Made by a program: the position numbers and the translations under genes
Shown here: positions 1 to 6,316 of the stretch, piece after piece
How the letters are laid out: each line of letters starts with the position of its first letter
How positions within the stretch are numbered: the first letter of the stretch is position 1
Source: Bacillota bacterium
GTDB taxonomy: Bacteria; Bacillota; UBA4882; UBA10575
Length of the DNA: 10,414 nt
Reading direction: 5' to 3'
Assembly: GCA_012521315.1 (NCBI GenBank)
Contig: JAAYMP010000210.1
Coordinates: forward strand, 1-10,414
Notes under the pieces: generated by a model
Database searches by the model: none
The model's input: the letters and a program-made list of their open reading frames with translations, nothing else
Told to the model about the DNA's origin: nothing

Positions 1-1
1 C

Positions 2-586
2 CGCAACCGGCGGATCGTTAAAACCATGACCTCTTATGCCCATGTTGATAATGGTTTGGTTGTTTTCACCAACCCGCGGGACCGGGGCGCGAAGTTCTTG
101 AAACGCGGGGACGACCTCTGGATGTTCTTCCCCGATGCCGAGGACTTGGTGAAGATCTCCGGGCACATGTTGAACCAGGGGATCATGGGCAGCGATTTTT
201 CCTACCAGGATATGATGGAAGCTGATAAGCTGATCGACTTATATAACTTTGAATTAATCGGTGAAGAAACGATTGACGGGCGCCCCTGCTATGTCTTGGA
301 GGGGACGGCAGCCCCCGGGAAAGAGGTCTCCTACTACCGGCGGAAATCATGGGTGGACAAAGAGCGGTTTGTCGGGTTGAAAGAGGAGTTATACGCGCGG
401 AGCGGGCGGTTGCTGAAAGTGATGACGGTCACGAAGGTTGAGAAGATCGAAGACCGCTGGTACCCGATGGAGGCAGTGATGGAGGATAAGCTGCGGAAAG
501 ATACCCGGACCGAGTTTATTATTAAGGAGATCGAGTTTAACCCACAGATCCCGGCGGGGACCTTTACCCTGGAGAATTTGCGGTAG
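2..586 (+). CDS. LolA-like outer membrane lipoprotein-sorting protein, 5' truncated by window edge
   Basis: Periplasmic carrier-type protein of the LolA-like family (the TP_0789 / PF17131 type) that is usually annotated as outer membrane lipoprotein-sorting protein. The frame is open from base 2, so the ATG at 26 is internal and the signal peptide and first strands lie outside the window; 194 codons are visible, while I recall the family as roughly 240-260 residues. Family hallmarks are an R-N/R-R-x-x-x-K-T start, then F-T-N-P-R-D-R-G with F-L-K-R-G-D-D-L-W just after it, then K-I-S-G-H-M-L and M-G-S-D-F-S-Y-x-D, which together recall the family closely. The C-terminal half alternates polar and hydrophobic residues, as expected for the beta-sheet half-barrel. 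Such proteins often sit beside an exporter of the RND/MMPL type and an outer-membrane protein; the second is present here at 829-1938, the first would be upstream. Ligand unknown. Confident about family, not about cargo. Confidence 0.85.
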   Translation, partial: RNRRIVKTMTSYAHVDNGLVVFTNPRDRGAKFLKRGDDLWMFFPDAEDLVKISGHMLNQGIMGSDFSYQDMMEADKLIDLYNFELIGEETIDGRPCYVLEGTAAPGKEVSYYRRKSWVDKERFVGLKEELYARSGRLLKVMTVTKVEKIEDRWYPMEAVMEDKLRKDTRTEFIIKEIEFNPQIPAGTFTLENLR

Positions 587-677
587 GGCCGTTCTCCCTC
601 GCGCCTTGCCCTGCTCGCTCCTAATGCCGCGAGTTGGATTTGCGGGTAAAGCTGCCGGCAATCCGGCAAGGATGCTC

Positions 678-704
678 CCCGGCGCGCTGGGGTAGGGCGC
701 CGGG
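678..704. other. GC-rich hairpin in the spacer before the porin gene
   Basis: Positions 678-685 (CCCGGCGC) and 697-704 (GCGCCGGG) form a perfect 8-bp stem with an 11-nt loop. A smaller stem GCCGG/CCGGC with a 4-nt loop lies just upstream near 652-665, and GGCG/CGCC near 721-733 just downstream. The hairpin is followed by GGG-TTTCTTGTTT rather than an uninterrupted T run, so it could be a weak terminator for the LolA-like gene, an mRNA-stabilising structure between two co-transcribed genes, or part of an intergenic repeat. The rest of 587-828 shows no convincing gene; the frame opens upstream of 829 but has no ribosome binding site there. Confidence 0.4.
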
Positions 705-751
705 CTGGGTTTCTTGTTTAGGCGTTTTGCGCCAACGGCTTACTTGTACAC

Positions 752-786
752 GAGTGAAGAGTGATGAGCGACCAGCGACGAGTGAC
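752..786 (+). repeat. Heptanucleotide tandem repeat, five units (consensus GAGTGAC)
   Basis: Five consecutive 7-nt units read GAGTGAA, GAGTGAT, GAGCGAC, CAGCGAC, GAGTGAC, followed by a partial GAAT. The repeat lies in the noncoding spacer, ending 28 nt before the Shine-Dalgarno of the beta-barrel gene. Because 7 is not a multiple of 3 the repeat is unlikely to be translated usefully. Function unknown: candidates are slipped-strand variation affecting the downstream gene, or a dispersed intergenic repeat family. Confidence 0.75.
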
Positions 787-814
787 GAATCCGCGCTGCG
801 CAACGAGTCACGGG

Positions 815-821
815 AAGGAGG
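815..821 (+). promoter_or_regulatory. Shine-Dalgarno AAGGAGG fixing a GTG start at 829
   Basis: A full AAGGAGG lies 7 nt before GTG 829-831, and the codons from there encode a basic-hydrophobic signal peptide. The longer open frame back to an ATG-like codon at 634 would place a low-complexity, repeat-derived stretch in front of the signal sequence and has no comparable ribosome binding site. Confidence 0.85.
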
Positions 822-828
822 TTTTCCG

Positions 829-1938
829 GTGCGCCGGGTATTAATAGTTTTATTCCTTATACTAAGCGGGTTTTTAACGGCGACCCAGGCGTTGGCGGTT
901 GAGGTTGGGGGTAAGGCTGAGGTTGTTTACGGCGGAACCTGGCTTGAAAACGGGGACTTTCTCGATGAACTAACCGATCGGTTGGATCTGGAGCTGTATC
1001 TGCCCCCATTGGGGGAGGCGGAGCTTTGTTACGCCTTCCGGGTCGGTTCACCCCTCCAGGGTTTGCTGGCCGGGAAAGATTCTACCTATTTCACGAAAAA
1101 ACTTTACTTGAAACGGCGTTTTTCCCGCTTTCATTTGACGGTCGGCCGGCAACCGGTCTCCTGGTCCTTTGGAGCGATGTTGAACCCGGTCGACTACACT
1201 ATTGGCGCCGAGGCTTTGGAAGAAGAGCATGATCGTAAATTTACCGATGCCATTGAAGCCTACATCCCCTTGAACTGGAACTCCGGCCTTACGCTGGTGG
1301 CCTCTTTCCCCGCCGGTTTTACTGTGGATCCGGAGAAGCGGAAATGGGGGGTCAGGGGCCGGTTCGGGGTTAAAGGTTACGACTTGACCGTCATTTATGT
1401 GCAAGAACCGGCGGCCGGCGCCAATGGACACGAAGATGGGGCCCACGGGCTAATCTCCTTGCCCCCTCTTCCCCGGCAGCGGGCGGCCTTTACGTTCAAA
1501 GGTGATCTGGGCGATTTGGGGGTCTACGGCGCCTTTGGCCGTTATTTTGGCGAGGGGGGCGAAAACAGCAGCAGTTATTTATTGGGGGCAGACTACAGTT
1601 ACAAGATCGGCTACTACGGCAAGCTGACCATGCAAGCGGAGTATTTGCTCCTGGACGGTATTAATCTCCTCCAGGTGCTCGGCCCGTTTATGTCGATGGG
1701 AGGCGGCACGGAAAGAACCAATCTTTTCACCGGTTCTCTAGCTTATCCCATCGATGACTTTTCCGCAGTGGCCTTAACGGCCGTGGCCAATCCGGAGGAG
1801 AGCAAGTATATGCTCATCCCCAGCTACCAAAATACCCTCCCCGGGAATATTGATCTGGACCTCGGTTTGTTTTTTTACTTGAGTAATAGCGAGCCAAATA
1901 CCACTTCCATCGTTGTGGACTTGAGTTATCCTTTTTAA
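829..1938 (+). CDS. Outer-membrane beta-barrel (porin-like) protein
   Basis: Predicted outer-membrane beta-barrel protein of 369 residues. Residues 1-23 form a signal peptide: R-R, a hydrophobic core of about 15 residues, then A-L-A before V24 as a likely signal peptidase I site. The mature part is a run of amphipathic strands with many Tyr, Phe and Gly (for example near residues 225-270 and 290-340), and the protein ends in the alternating strand V-V-D-L-S-Y-P-F with a C-terminal Phe, the typical BAM recognition pattern. A motif G-R-Q-P-V-S-W-S-F-G at about residues 106-115 followed by N-P-V-D-Y resembles the G-R-Q-x-x-x-W-G ... P-V-D stretch of DUF1302/alginate-export-type barrels. It follows the LolA-like gene on the same strand, which suggests a joint envelope task such as lipid or lipoprotein export. 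Substrate not readable. A lipoprotein is ruled out because there is no lipobox Cys. Confidence 0.8.
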   Translation: MRRVLIVLFLILSGFLTATQALAVEVGGKAEVVYGGTWLENGDFLDELTDRLDLELYLPPLGEAELCYAFRVGSPLQGLLAGKDSTYFTKKLYLKRRFSRFHLTVGRQPVSWSFGAMLNPVDYTIGAEALEEEHDRKFTDAIEAYIPLNWNSGLTLVASFPAGFTVDPEKRKWGVRGRFGVKGYDLTVIYVQEPAAGANGHEDGAHGLISLPPLPRQRAAFTFKGDLGDLGVYGAFGRYFGEGGENSSSYLLGADYSYKIGYYGKLTMQAEYLLLDGINLLQVLGPFMSMGGGTERTNLFTGSLAYPIDDFSAVALTAVANPEESKYMLIPSYQNTLPGNIDLDLGLFFYLSNSEPNTTSIVVDLSYPF

Positions 1939-2027
1939 GGGAATTTTCCCCTTGAACAAAAGTTGATCTCTTCATAAAATCGATTTAAGCATAATTTATA
2001 GTTTGTCCATAAAAGAAGATTAAGGAT

Positions 2028-2060
2028 AGGGGACGAAGTGACCATTTCGTCCCCTTTAAT
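2028..2060 (+). terminator. Strong hairpin terminator after the porin gene
   Basis: AGGGGACGAA (2028-2037) pairs perfectly with TTCGTCCCCT (2046-2055), loop of 8 nt, followed by TTAATTGTT. It lies between the plus-strand barrel gene and the convergent tetR gene. The T-rich tail is on the plus strand, so it mainly serves the barrel gene; on the minus strand the tail is weak, although the stem could still slow tetR transcripts. A weaker inverted repeat (AAGGG...CCCTT) sits right at the end of the barrel gene near 1937-1953. Stems of the GGGGAC...GTCCCC kind occur as dispersed elements in Firmicutes, so this may also be one of those. Confidence 0.8.
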
Positions 2061-2090
2061 TGTTCCACAATATAGATTTATATAGTTTTC

Positions 2091-2693
2091 TTACTCAGTT
2101 TTATCCTCAATAGCCTTTCCAGCCAGGCCATAGAGCATTAAATCCAGTAATTCTTTTATTATTTTGTTATTGGTCTTTTTTTGCATTTCGGATTTTATAA
2201 GCACCTCTTGATACATGGTCAAGTAGATCATGGCGGCCTCAAGGGAGATCTCTTTACGTATATATCCTTCCCGGCGGCCTTTTTCCAGGAATTTACTTAC
2301 AATATATGGGTATCTAGTTTTATTAAAGTCATCAATTACCTTCTTGACCTCCGGGTTGGCGTTGATCAAAGCCCAAAAACTATTGAGGTCGATTTGATCA
2401 AAAAACTCGTTTTTCATTGATGTTAGGCGCTTTAGTAATTCCGGAAAGGGCAGGTCACTTTCGCATAATTCCTTTCTTGTTTTCCAACTCCTTTCCAATA
2501 AGTTGATAATAACATCTTTCATAAGCCCTTTTTTGCTGCCAAAATAATTATATATACTGGCCGGGGAAACTCCGGCCTTTTGGGCAATTTCATTTATATT
2601 AGTTTTATCCGTACCATATGTGCAGAAAAGCTCCAAAGCAGCGGTACGGATTTTCTCTTTTTTTCGCTCGGTACGACGTTCAAATCCATTCAT
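2091..2693 (-). CDS. TetR/AcrR family transcriptional repressor of the ABC exporter
   Basis: TetR-family regulator, 200 residues, the usual size. The N-terminal DNA-binding domain is clear: K-I-R-T-A-A-L-E-L-F at about 14-23, then T-N-I-N-E-I-A-Q-K-A-G-V-S-P-A-S-I-Y-N-Y-F at 31-51 (the helix-turn-helix), then G-S-K-K-G-L. The remaining ~140 residues are an all-helical ligand-binding and dimer domain without recognisable ligand motifs. I chose the ATG at 2693 because AGGTGA (2699-2704) sits 5 nt upstream; a GTG three codons earlier (2702) is in frame but overlaps that site. The gene is divergent from the ABC exporter, and shared motifs cover both promoters (2744-2822), so it very probably represses both its own gene and the exporter until a substrate binds. 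Codon use appears more AT-rich than the barrel gene next to it. Confidence 0.93.
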   Translation of the reverse strand: MNGFERRTERKKEKIRTAALELFCTYGTDKTNINEIAQKAGVSPASIYNYFGSKKGLMKDVIINLLERSWKTRKELCESDLPFPELLKRLTSMKNEFFDQIDLNSFWALINANPEVKKVIDDFNKTRYPYIVSKFLEKGRREGYIRKEISLEAAMIYLTMYQEVLIKSEMQKKTNNKIIKELLDLMLYGLAGKAIEDKTE

Positions 2694-2738
2694 CGAGTTC
2701 ACCTCATCTCTATCGTACTAAAGGTTTTGTAGTCAGTC

Positions 2739-2766
2739 AATATAAAACTATAAAACTTATTGACAA
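2739..2766 (-). promoter_or_regulatory. Promoter of tetR with operator motif in its spacer
   Basis: Read on the minus strand, TTGTCA (2766-2761) and TATATT (2744-2739) are separated by 16 nt, five of six matches to consensus each. Transcription would start near 2732, leaving about 38 nt of leader before the ATG at 2693. The 13-nt motif at 2744-2756 fills the spacer, so a bound repressor would block the polymerase. A second, weaker candidate on this strand is TTGACT (2740-2735) with TACGAT (2717-2712), but it would start transcription at the ribosome binding site itself. Confidence 0.6.
2744..2756 (+). promoter_or_regulatory. Putative TetR operator copy 1 (AAAACTATAAAAC)
   Basis: A 13-nt sequence identical to 2810-2822, and sharing its first 10 nt in inverted form with 2785-2794. 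It lies inside the tetR promoter spacer and directly upstream of the -35 box of the ABC promoter. Assignment to this TetR protein is inference from position and repetition. Confidence 0.6.
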
Positions 2767-2788
2767 AAGGTTTACCGTAATATATTAT
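2760..2788 (+). promoter_or_regulatory. Sigma-A type promoter of the ABC exporter operon
   Basis: TTGACA (2760-2765), 17-nt spacer, TATTAT (2783-2788): a perfect -35 and a five-of-six -10. The expected start is near 2795, about 40 nt before the ATPase ATG. The -10 box overlaps an inverted copy of the operator motif (2785-2794), so a promoter this strong is presumably kept off by TetR. Confidence 0.85.
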
Positions 2789-2819
2789 AGTTTTAGATAA
2801 ATATTATTCAAAACTATAA
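2785..2819 (+). promoter_or_regulatory. Putative TetR operator: perfect 10-bp inverted repeat
   Basis: TTATAGTTTT (2785-2794) and AAAACTATAA (2810-2819) are perfect inverted repeats with a 15-nt AT-rich spacer. The left arm overlaps the -10 and start site of the ABC promoter, the right arm lies in the leader just before the ribosome binding site. The same half-site also appears singly at 2081-2089 next to the tetR stop codon, which may be chance in AT-rich DNA. Confidence 0.65.
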
Positions 2820-2834
2820 AACGAGGGAAGATTG

Positions 2835-3737
2835 ATGAAGGCAATTCACATTCAAAATCTGACTAAGTCCTTTGGCAAGACTAAGGCGCTAAAGGGCATT
2901 AATCTTACCGTGGAACAAGGGGAAGTGCACGGATTTATCGGTCCCAATGGTGCTGGAAAATCGACAACGATCCGGATTTTGCTGGGAATTTTGCAGAAAA
3001 CGGCGGGAGAAGTTACCGTCCTTGGCCAAGATCCGTGGAAGCATGCAGTGCAGATCCATCGCCGGTTGGCCTACGTGCCCGGTGATGTTACCCTCTGGCC
3101 GGATCTTAGTGGCGGGGAGATCATTGACCTCCTTGGCCGGCTGCACGGAGGACTTAACGTTTCCCGAAAAAAGCGCCTTTTGGAACGCTTCCAGCTTGAT
3201 CCAACCAAGAAAAGTAGGACCTATTCCAAAGGGAACCGCCAGAAGGTGGCTTTGGTTGCTGCCTTTTCTTGCGAGGCAGAGCTGTATCTTCTGGATGAAC
3301 CTACTTCAGGACTGGATCCCCTAATGGAAATGGTCTTTCAGGAATGCGTAGCGGAATTAAAGAAAGCTGGCAAAACCGTATTTCTATCAAGTCATATTCT
3401 TTCCGAAGTAGAGTCCCTTTGTGACCGGGTAAGTATTATTCGGCAAGGGCAGATCGTCGAAACAGGAGCTTTACATGAACTTCGGCATCTTACCCGTACT
3501 ACCGTAAGTGTAACCACTGAGCAAGAGGCAAAAGGTTTGAGTGCGGTCCCTGGAATTTATGATGTGGTTCAAGATGGCCGCAAATACCGGTTTTCGGCTG
3601 ATGCTCATGGCATGACGGAGATTCTGCGCTTCCTCCTACCCCTCGGGATCAAAGATTTAAGGGTTGAACCGCCCAGTTTAGAAGAGTTGTTCATGCGCCA
3701 CTATGGAGATGATCTTCGTGACGAGGAGGAAGCATAA
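2835..3737 (+). CDS. ABC exporter ATP-binding subunit
   Basis: Cytoplasmic ATPase of an ABC-2 type exporter, 300 residues. Visible motifs: Walker A G-P-N-G-A-G-K-S-T (36-44), signature S-K-G-N-R-Q-K (131-137, replacing the classical LSGGQ), Walker B L-Y-L-L-D-E-P (150-156), D-loop S-G-L-D (158-161), and switch His187 in S-S-H. The Q-loop region reads Y-V-P-G-D-V-T-L-W-P-D-L-S-G-G-E (80-95), with no Gln; this form is common in the drug-export subgroup of DrrA-like ATPases as I recall it. The ~80-residue C-terminal extension ends in S-L-E-E-L-F-M, also typical of that group. Start at the ATG after GAGGGA (2823-2828), 6 nt away; an in-frame TTG one codon before is less likely. The permease gene begins 1 nt after the stop codon. 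Expected to be repressed by the divergent TetR. Confidence 0.95.
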   Translation: MKAIHIQNLTKSFGKTKALKGINLTVEQGEVHGFIGPNGAGKSTTIRILLGILQKTAGEVTVLGQDPWKHAVQIHRRLAYVPGDVTLWPDLSGGEIIDLLGRLHGGLNVSRKKRLLERFQLDPTKKSRTYSKGNRQKVALVAAFSCEAELYLLDEPTSGLDPLMEMVFQECVAELKKAGKTVFLSSHILSEVESLCDRVSIIRQGQIVETGALHELRHLTRTTVSVTTEQEAKGLSAVPGIYDVVQDGRKYRFSADAHGMTEILRFLLPLGIKDLRVEPPSLEELFMRHYGDDLRDEEEA

Positions 3738-3738
3738 G

Positions 3739-5346
3739 ATGAAACGTAATGGATTTGTAGGCACCGGAACCCTTTTCAAACTATTTCTGCGCCGGGATCG
3801 TTTTTTACTCCCGCTCTGGATCTTTCTTCCTGTAGCCCTGGGGCTGTTTGTCGCCGTTACTTTTACCGCTATGGCCGATCAAGGAATGGATCGTGTTTTA
3901 AAGGAATTTCATCACGATCCATTGGTTTCGGCGCTTCTTGGGCCGGTTATGTCTTTTGACCTTCCCGGGGCGATCGTGTGGCGGGGTAGTTCCCAACTGG
4001 CTCTAGTTTTGGCCATTGGTAGCCTGCTCACCGTTGTTCGTCATACCCGCACGGATGAAGAAAGCGGTCGCAGTGAACTGATTCGCGCCTACGAAGTTGG
4101 ACCTTACGCCACTTTGACGGCAGCCTTGCTCATAACGATCATCGGGAATTTGCTGTCTGGAGTATTGATTGCCTTGAGTATAATTGCCCTTGGGGGAGAA
4201 ACAGCCGGTTCATTTGTTTTTGGCGCCACCATGTCCGTTGTGGGGTGTTTTTTTGCCGGCATCGGCGCTTTAGGGGTTCAGCTTCGGGAAAACAGCGGAA
4301 GCGCCAGAGGGATTGGGATTGCCGTCGCCGGACTGGGGGTTATACTGATGATCATAAATAATGTGGTAGGCGGCGATAGCGTAATAAAATGGCTTAGTCC
4401 CATGGCGTGGCAGCGGGTAACCAGGCCTTTTGCCGGAAATTACGGCTGGCCATTGCTATCCTTTATTTTAATTGCAATTGTACCTGTCCTTGGTTCCTAT
4501 GTGTTAACCACCCGCAGAGATCTGGGAGCAGGGGTTCTGCCGTCCCGTCCGGGACCGGCGGAAGCATCACCGAATTTCTCGACCCCGCTGGCCTTGGCCT
4601 GGAGACTGCATAAGAAAAGCTTCTTCGGCTGGATGATCTGTATACTATTATATATAGTTGTGTTTTCCGCCCTCTCGCCCGGTTTAGCCCGATCGGGAGG
4701 GATAAGCGGTTGGCTGTCCAGCCTTGGCGGCGTCGATTGGACCGGGCAGGCGGGCCTGGGTTATGTCTTTATCAGCATAGCCATCTATCTTGCCTCACTT
4801 GTAGTGGCGGCTTATGCCATCACTGCAGTGCTACGCATCAAAATGGAAGAAAACCAAGGCCGGGCTGAGTTAATCGTGGATAAAAAGGTCAGCCGGATCC
4901 ACTGGATGAGCAGCCACCTAATCGTAGCCGCCCTATGTTCTGCGGCCTTGTTGCTTGCCATGGGGATGGCCGGGGGACTCGTTTACGGGTTGATGACCGG
5001 TGATTTAAAGGACGGCTTCTGGAGTATTTTACGTATGAACATGGCAAAAACTCCCCCTGTCTGGATCCTGCTAGGTTTTACTGCTCTTTTGTATGGCTTC
5101 TGGCCGCGTATTACATTTCTCTCCTGGATGCTCTGGTTAGCCTTTATCCTGCTGGAACTGGGCTGGGAAGCACAGCTCGTCGACTGGTACCTGCTGCAAA
5201 TTTCACCGTTTACCTTTGCGCACTATACCATTGATCTTGCCAATCTGCCGTTGATTCCGCTGCTTTCCTTCGTCTGTATTTCAGCGTTGTTGGCGGGCAT
5301 CGGTTTGCTTGGGTTCAAGAACAGAGACGTATTGACCAAGGCGTAA
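3739..5346 (+). CDS. ABC exporter permease, polyketide-antibiotic exporter type (COG3559-like)
   Basis: Membrane subunit of the exporter, 535 residues with about 12 hydrophobic segments (for example about 22-44, 86-100, 122-152, 158-182, 190-210, 238-256, 296-312, 340-364, 392-418, 440-456, 460-476, 505-526). It is internally duplicated: the first half carries R-H-T-R-T-D-E-E-S-G-R-S-E-L (101-114) and the second half R-I-K-M-E-E-N-Q-G-R-A-E-L (366-378), both in cytoplasmic positions right after a membrane segment and likely to contact the ATPase. Length and duplication match the family annotated as putative exporter of polyketide antibiotics (TnrB3-like). Start chosen at 3739, behind GAGGAGG (3724-3730); the frame extends further upstream into the ATPase gene, but that part is not needed. 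The substrate cannot be read; hydrophobic drugs, fatty acids or lipids are plausible. A terminator follows about 100 nt downstream. Confidence 0.9.
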   Translation: MKRNGFVGTGTLFKLFLRRDRFLLPLWIFLPVALGLFVAVTFTAMADQGMDRVLKEFHHDPLVSALLGPVMSFDLPGAIVWRGSSQLALVLAIGSLLTVVRHTRTDEESGRSELIRAYEVGPYATLTAALLITIIGNLLSGVLIALSIIALGGETAGSFVFGATMSVVGCFFAGIGALGVQLRENSGSARGIGIAVAGLGVILMIINNVVGGDSVIKWLSPMAWQRVTRPFAGNYGWPLLSFILIAIVPVLGSYVLTTRRDLGAGVLPSRPGPAEASPNFSTPLALAWRLHKKSFFGWMICILLYIVVFSALSPGLARSGGISGWLSSLGGVDWTGQAGLGYVFISIAIYLASLVVAAYAITAVLRIKMEENQGRAELIVDKKVSRIHWMSSHLIVAALCSAALLLAMGMAGGLVYGLMTGDLKDGFWSILRMNMAKTPPVWILLGFTALLYGFWPRITFLSWMLWLAFILLELGWEAQLVDWYLLQISPFTFAHYTIDLANLPLIPLLSFVCISALLAGIGLLGFKNRDVLTKA

Positions 5347-5443
5347 ATAGGGATTACTAAGCCATACCAGTATTGATGATAGAATACAATTGGGTTTAAC
5401 AGCACATACACGCAAGTTTTGCGGGCCTTGGATAAAAACCGTG

Positions 5444-5480
5444 AAATCCGGCCTTGACATGATCAGGCCGGATTTTTATT
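5444..5480 (+). terminator. Rho-independent terminator of the ABC operon
   Basis: AAATCCGGCCT (5444-5454) pairs perfectly with AGGCCGGATTT (5465-5475) around a 10-nt loop, followed by a TTATT run. A small CGCAA/TTGCG stem precedes it at 5411-5423. The stretch 5347-5443 contains nothing else that I recognise. Confidence 0.9.
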
Positions 5481-5492
5481 ATGGGCGAGTTT

Positions 5493-5534
5493 ATTTTATA
5501 AGGTGTTGTATAAAATCCTGAAATGGAGTATAAT
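5493..5534 (+). promoter_or_regulatory. Promoter and palindromic operator of the toxin-antitoxin operon
   Basis: A perfect -10 TATAAT is at 5529-5534, with TTGTAT (5506-5511) 17 nt upstream as a weak -35. A perfect 8-bp inverted repeat, ATTTTATA (5493-5500) and TATAAAAT (5509-5516), overlaps the -35. Weak -35 boxes covered by a palindrome are typical of autoregulated toxin-antitoxin operons, in which the antitoxin or the complex binds here. The leader of about 90 nt is A-rich and has the octamer AAAGAAAC twice in tandem. Confidence 0.65.
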
Positions 5535-5627
5535 AAACCTGCAAAGAAACAAAGAAACAAAAATAAAGATGAACAAAGAATAAAGCTCTTAAATTTCTTA
5601 GATAGAATCCATAGGGAGGCATATAAT

Positions 5628-6011
5628 ATGGCTGTAGAAAACACTTCCTTAATGGAGAGAGTGGCCTTGCAAAAAAAGAGGATTAATGTTTCGCCAAAAA
5701 GGCAAATAACTATACCTTTGCAGTTCTATGAGGAACTGGGTATTGGTTCCGAAGTCGAATGCTTCGTAAAGGATGGCGCTTTGATAATTAAGCCCGTGCA
5801 TGATATTGATGAAACATTTGCCGTGGAAATCCTGCATGACCTCGTTAAGCAGGGGTTTCAAGGTGAAGAACTTGTGGCAAAATTTAAAGAGGCAACCGGA
5901 GGATTCCGCAAAGCGGTCGAGAAGATGATCGAGGAAGCAGATGAACTCGCTGCAAAGATAACAGATGATGGAAGTTCTAAAGTAGCTGAGATCTTCGGCA
6001 GAGAGGACTAA
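5628..6011 (+). CDS. AbrB/SpoVT-family antitoxin
   Basis: Antitoxin and autoregulator, 127 residues. The swapped-hairpin AbrB/SpoVT DNA-binding domain spans about residues 17-57: K-R-I-N-V-S-P-K-R-Q-I-T-I-P, then F-Y-E-E-L-G-I-G-S-E-V, then G-A-L-I-I-K-P. The remaining part (about 61-112) is acidic and helical (D-E-T-F-A-V-E-I-L-H-D-L ... A-V-E-K-M-I-E-E-A-D-E-L-A-A-K) and would wrap and neutralise the toxin. Start at ATG 5628 with GGGAGG (5614-5619) 8 nt upstream; the same frame is open back to 5523, but that point lies upstream of the promoter -10, so the longer version is not transcribed as such. The toxin gene starts 1 nt after the stop codon, so the two are translationally coupled. Codon use is AT-rich compared with the genes on either side. 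Confidence 0.9.
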   Translation: MAVENTSLMERVALQKKRINVSPKRQITIPLQFYEELGIGSEVECFVKDGALIIKPVHDIDETFAVEILHDLVKQGFQGEELVAKFKEATGGFRKAVEKMIEEADELAAKITDDGSSKVAEIFGRED

Positions 6012-6012
6012 A

Positions 6013-6306
6013 ATGTACCCGATTGCTTTTTTACCCCCTTCTGAACGGTACTTTAAGAAAATCAAAGAAGCAGGCTTAAAGGACGCTTTTTATGAAGCGA
6101 TTAAGGAGATCCGTCAAGATCCATTTAAAGGCACACCAAAGAAAGGCGATCTATCGGGTATTTATGGATACGACGTGAATTACCGGGGAGTTCAATACGA
6201 GGTCGCATACAGAATTGCCGAAAAAGATGATGATATAGTAGTTATTATAGTTATGGCGGGAACACGTGAAAACTTTTATGAGCAGCTAAAGAAGTATTTA
6301 TATTAG
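6013..6306 (+). CDS. RelE/ParE-family toxin
   Basis: Toxin of a type II toxin-antitoxin system, 97 residues, the normal length for the RelE/ParE superfamily. It has the family layout: a strand starting Y-P-I-A-F-L-P-P-S-E-R-Y-F-K-K, two helices up to residue 37, then a four-stranded sheet including G-D-L-S-G-I-Y-G-Y-D-V-N-Y (45-57), Y-E-V-A-Y-R-I (62-68) and V-V-I-I-V-M-A-G-T-R-E-N-F-Y-E-Q-L (76-92). The basic and aromatic residues K43, K44, R67, R85 and Y89 are candidates for the mRNA-cleaving site of RelE-type toxins. The C-terminal G-T-R-E-N-F-Y points to RelE/YafQ-like ribosome-dependent RNases more than to gyrase-targeting ParE, but sequence alone does not settle it. GAGAGGA within the end of the antitoxin gene acts as ribosome binding site. 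Confidence 0.88.
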   Translation: MYPIAFLPPSERYFKKIKEAGLKDAFYEAIKEIRQDPFKGTPKKGDLSGIYGYDVNYRGVQYEVAYRIAEKDDDIVVIIVMAGTRENFYEQLKKYLY

Positions 6307-6316
6307 GGGAAATATA

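Noticed and set aside
634..828. 65-codon N-terminal extension of the barrel protein
   Set aside because: No ribosome binding site, composition set by hairpins and the heptad repeat, and a perfect AAGGAGG plus signal peptide begins at 829.
2705..2740. tetR promoter TTGACT (2740-2735) with TACGAT (2717-2712)
   Set aside because: It would begin the transcript at the Shine-Dalgarno site; the TTGTCA-16-TATATT pair further upstream fits better.
5523..5627. 35-codon N-terminal extension of the AbrB protein
   Set aside because: It begins upstream of the TATAAT box at 5529-5534, is Lys/Asn-rich from A-rich leader DNA, and a good ribosome binding site serves the ATG at 5628.
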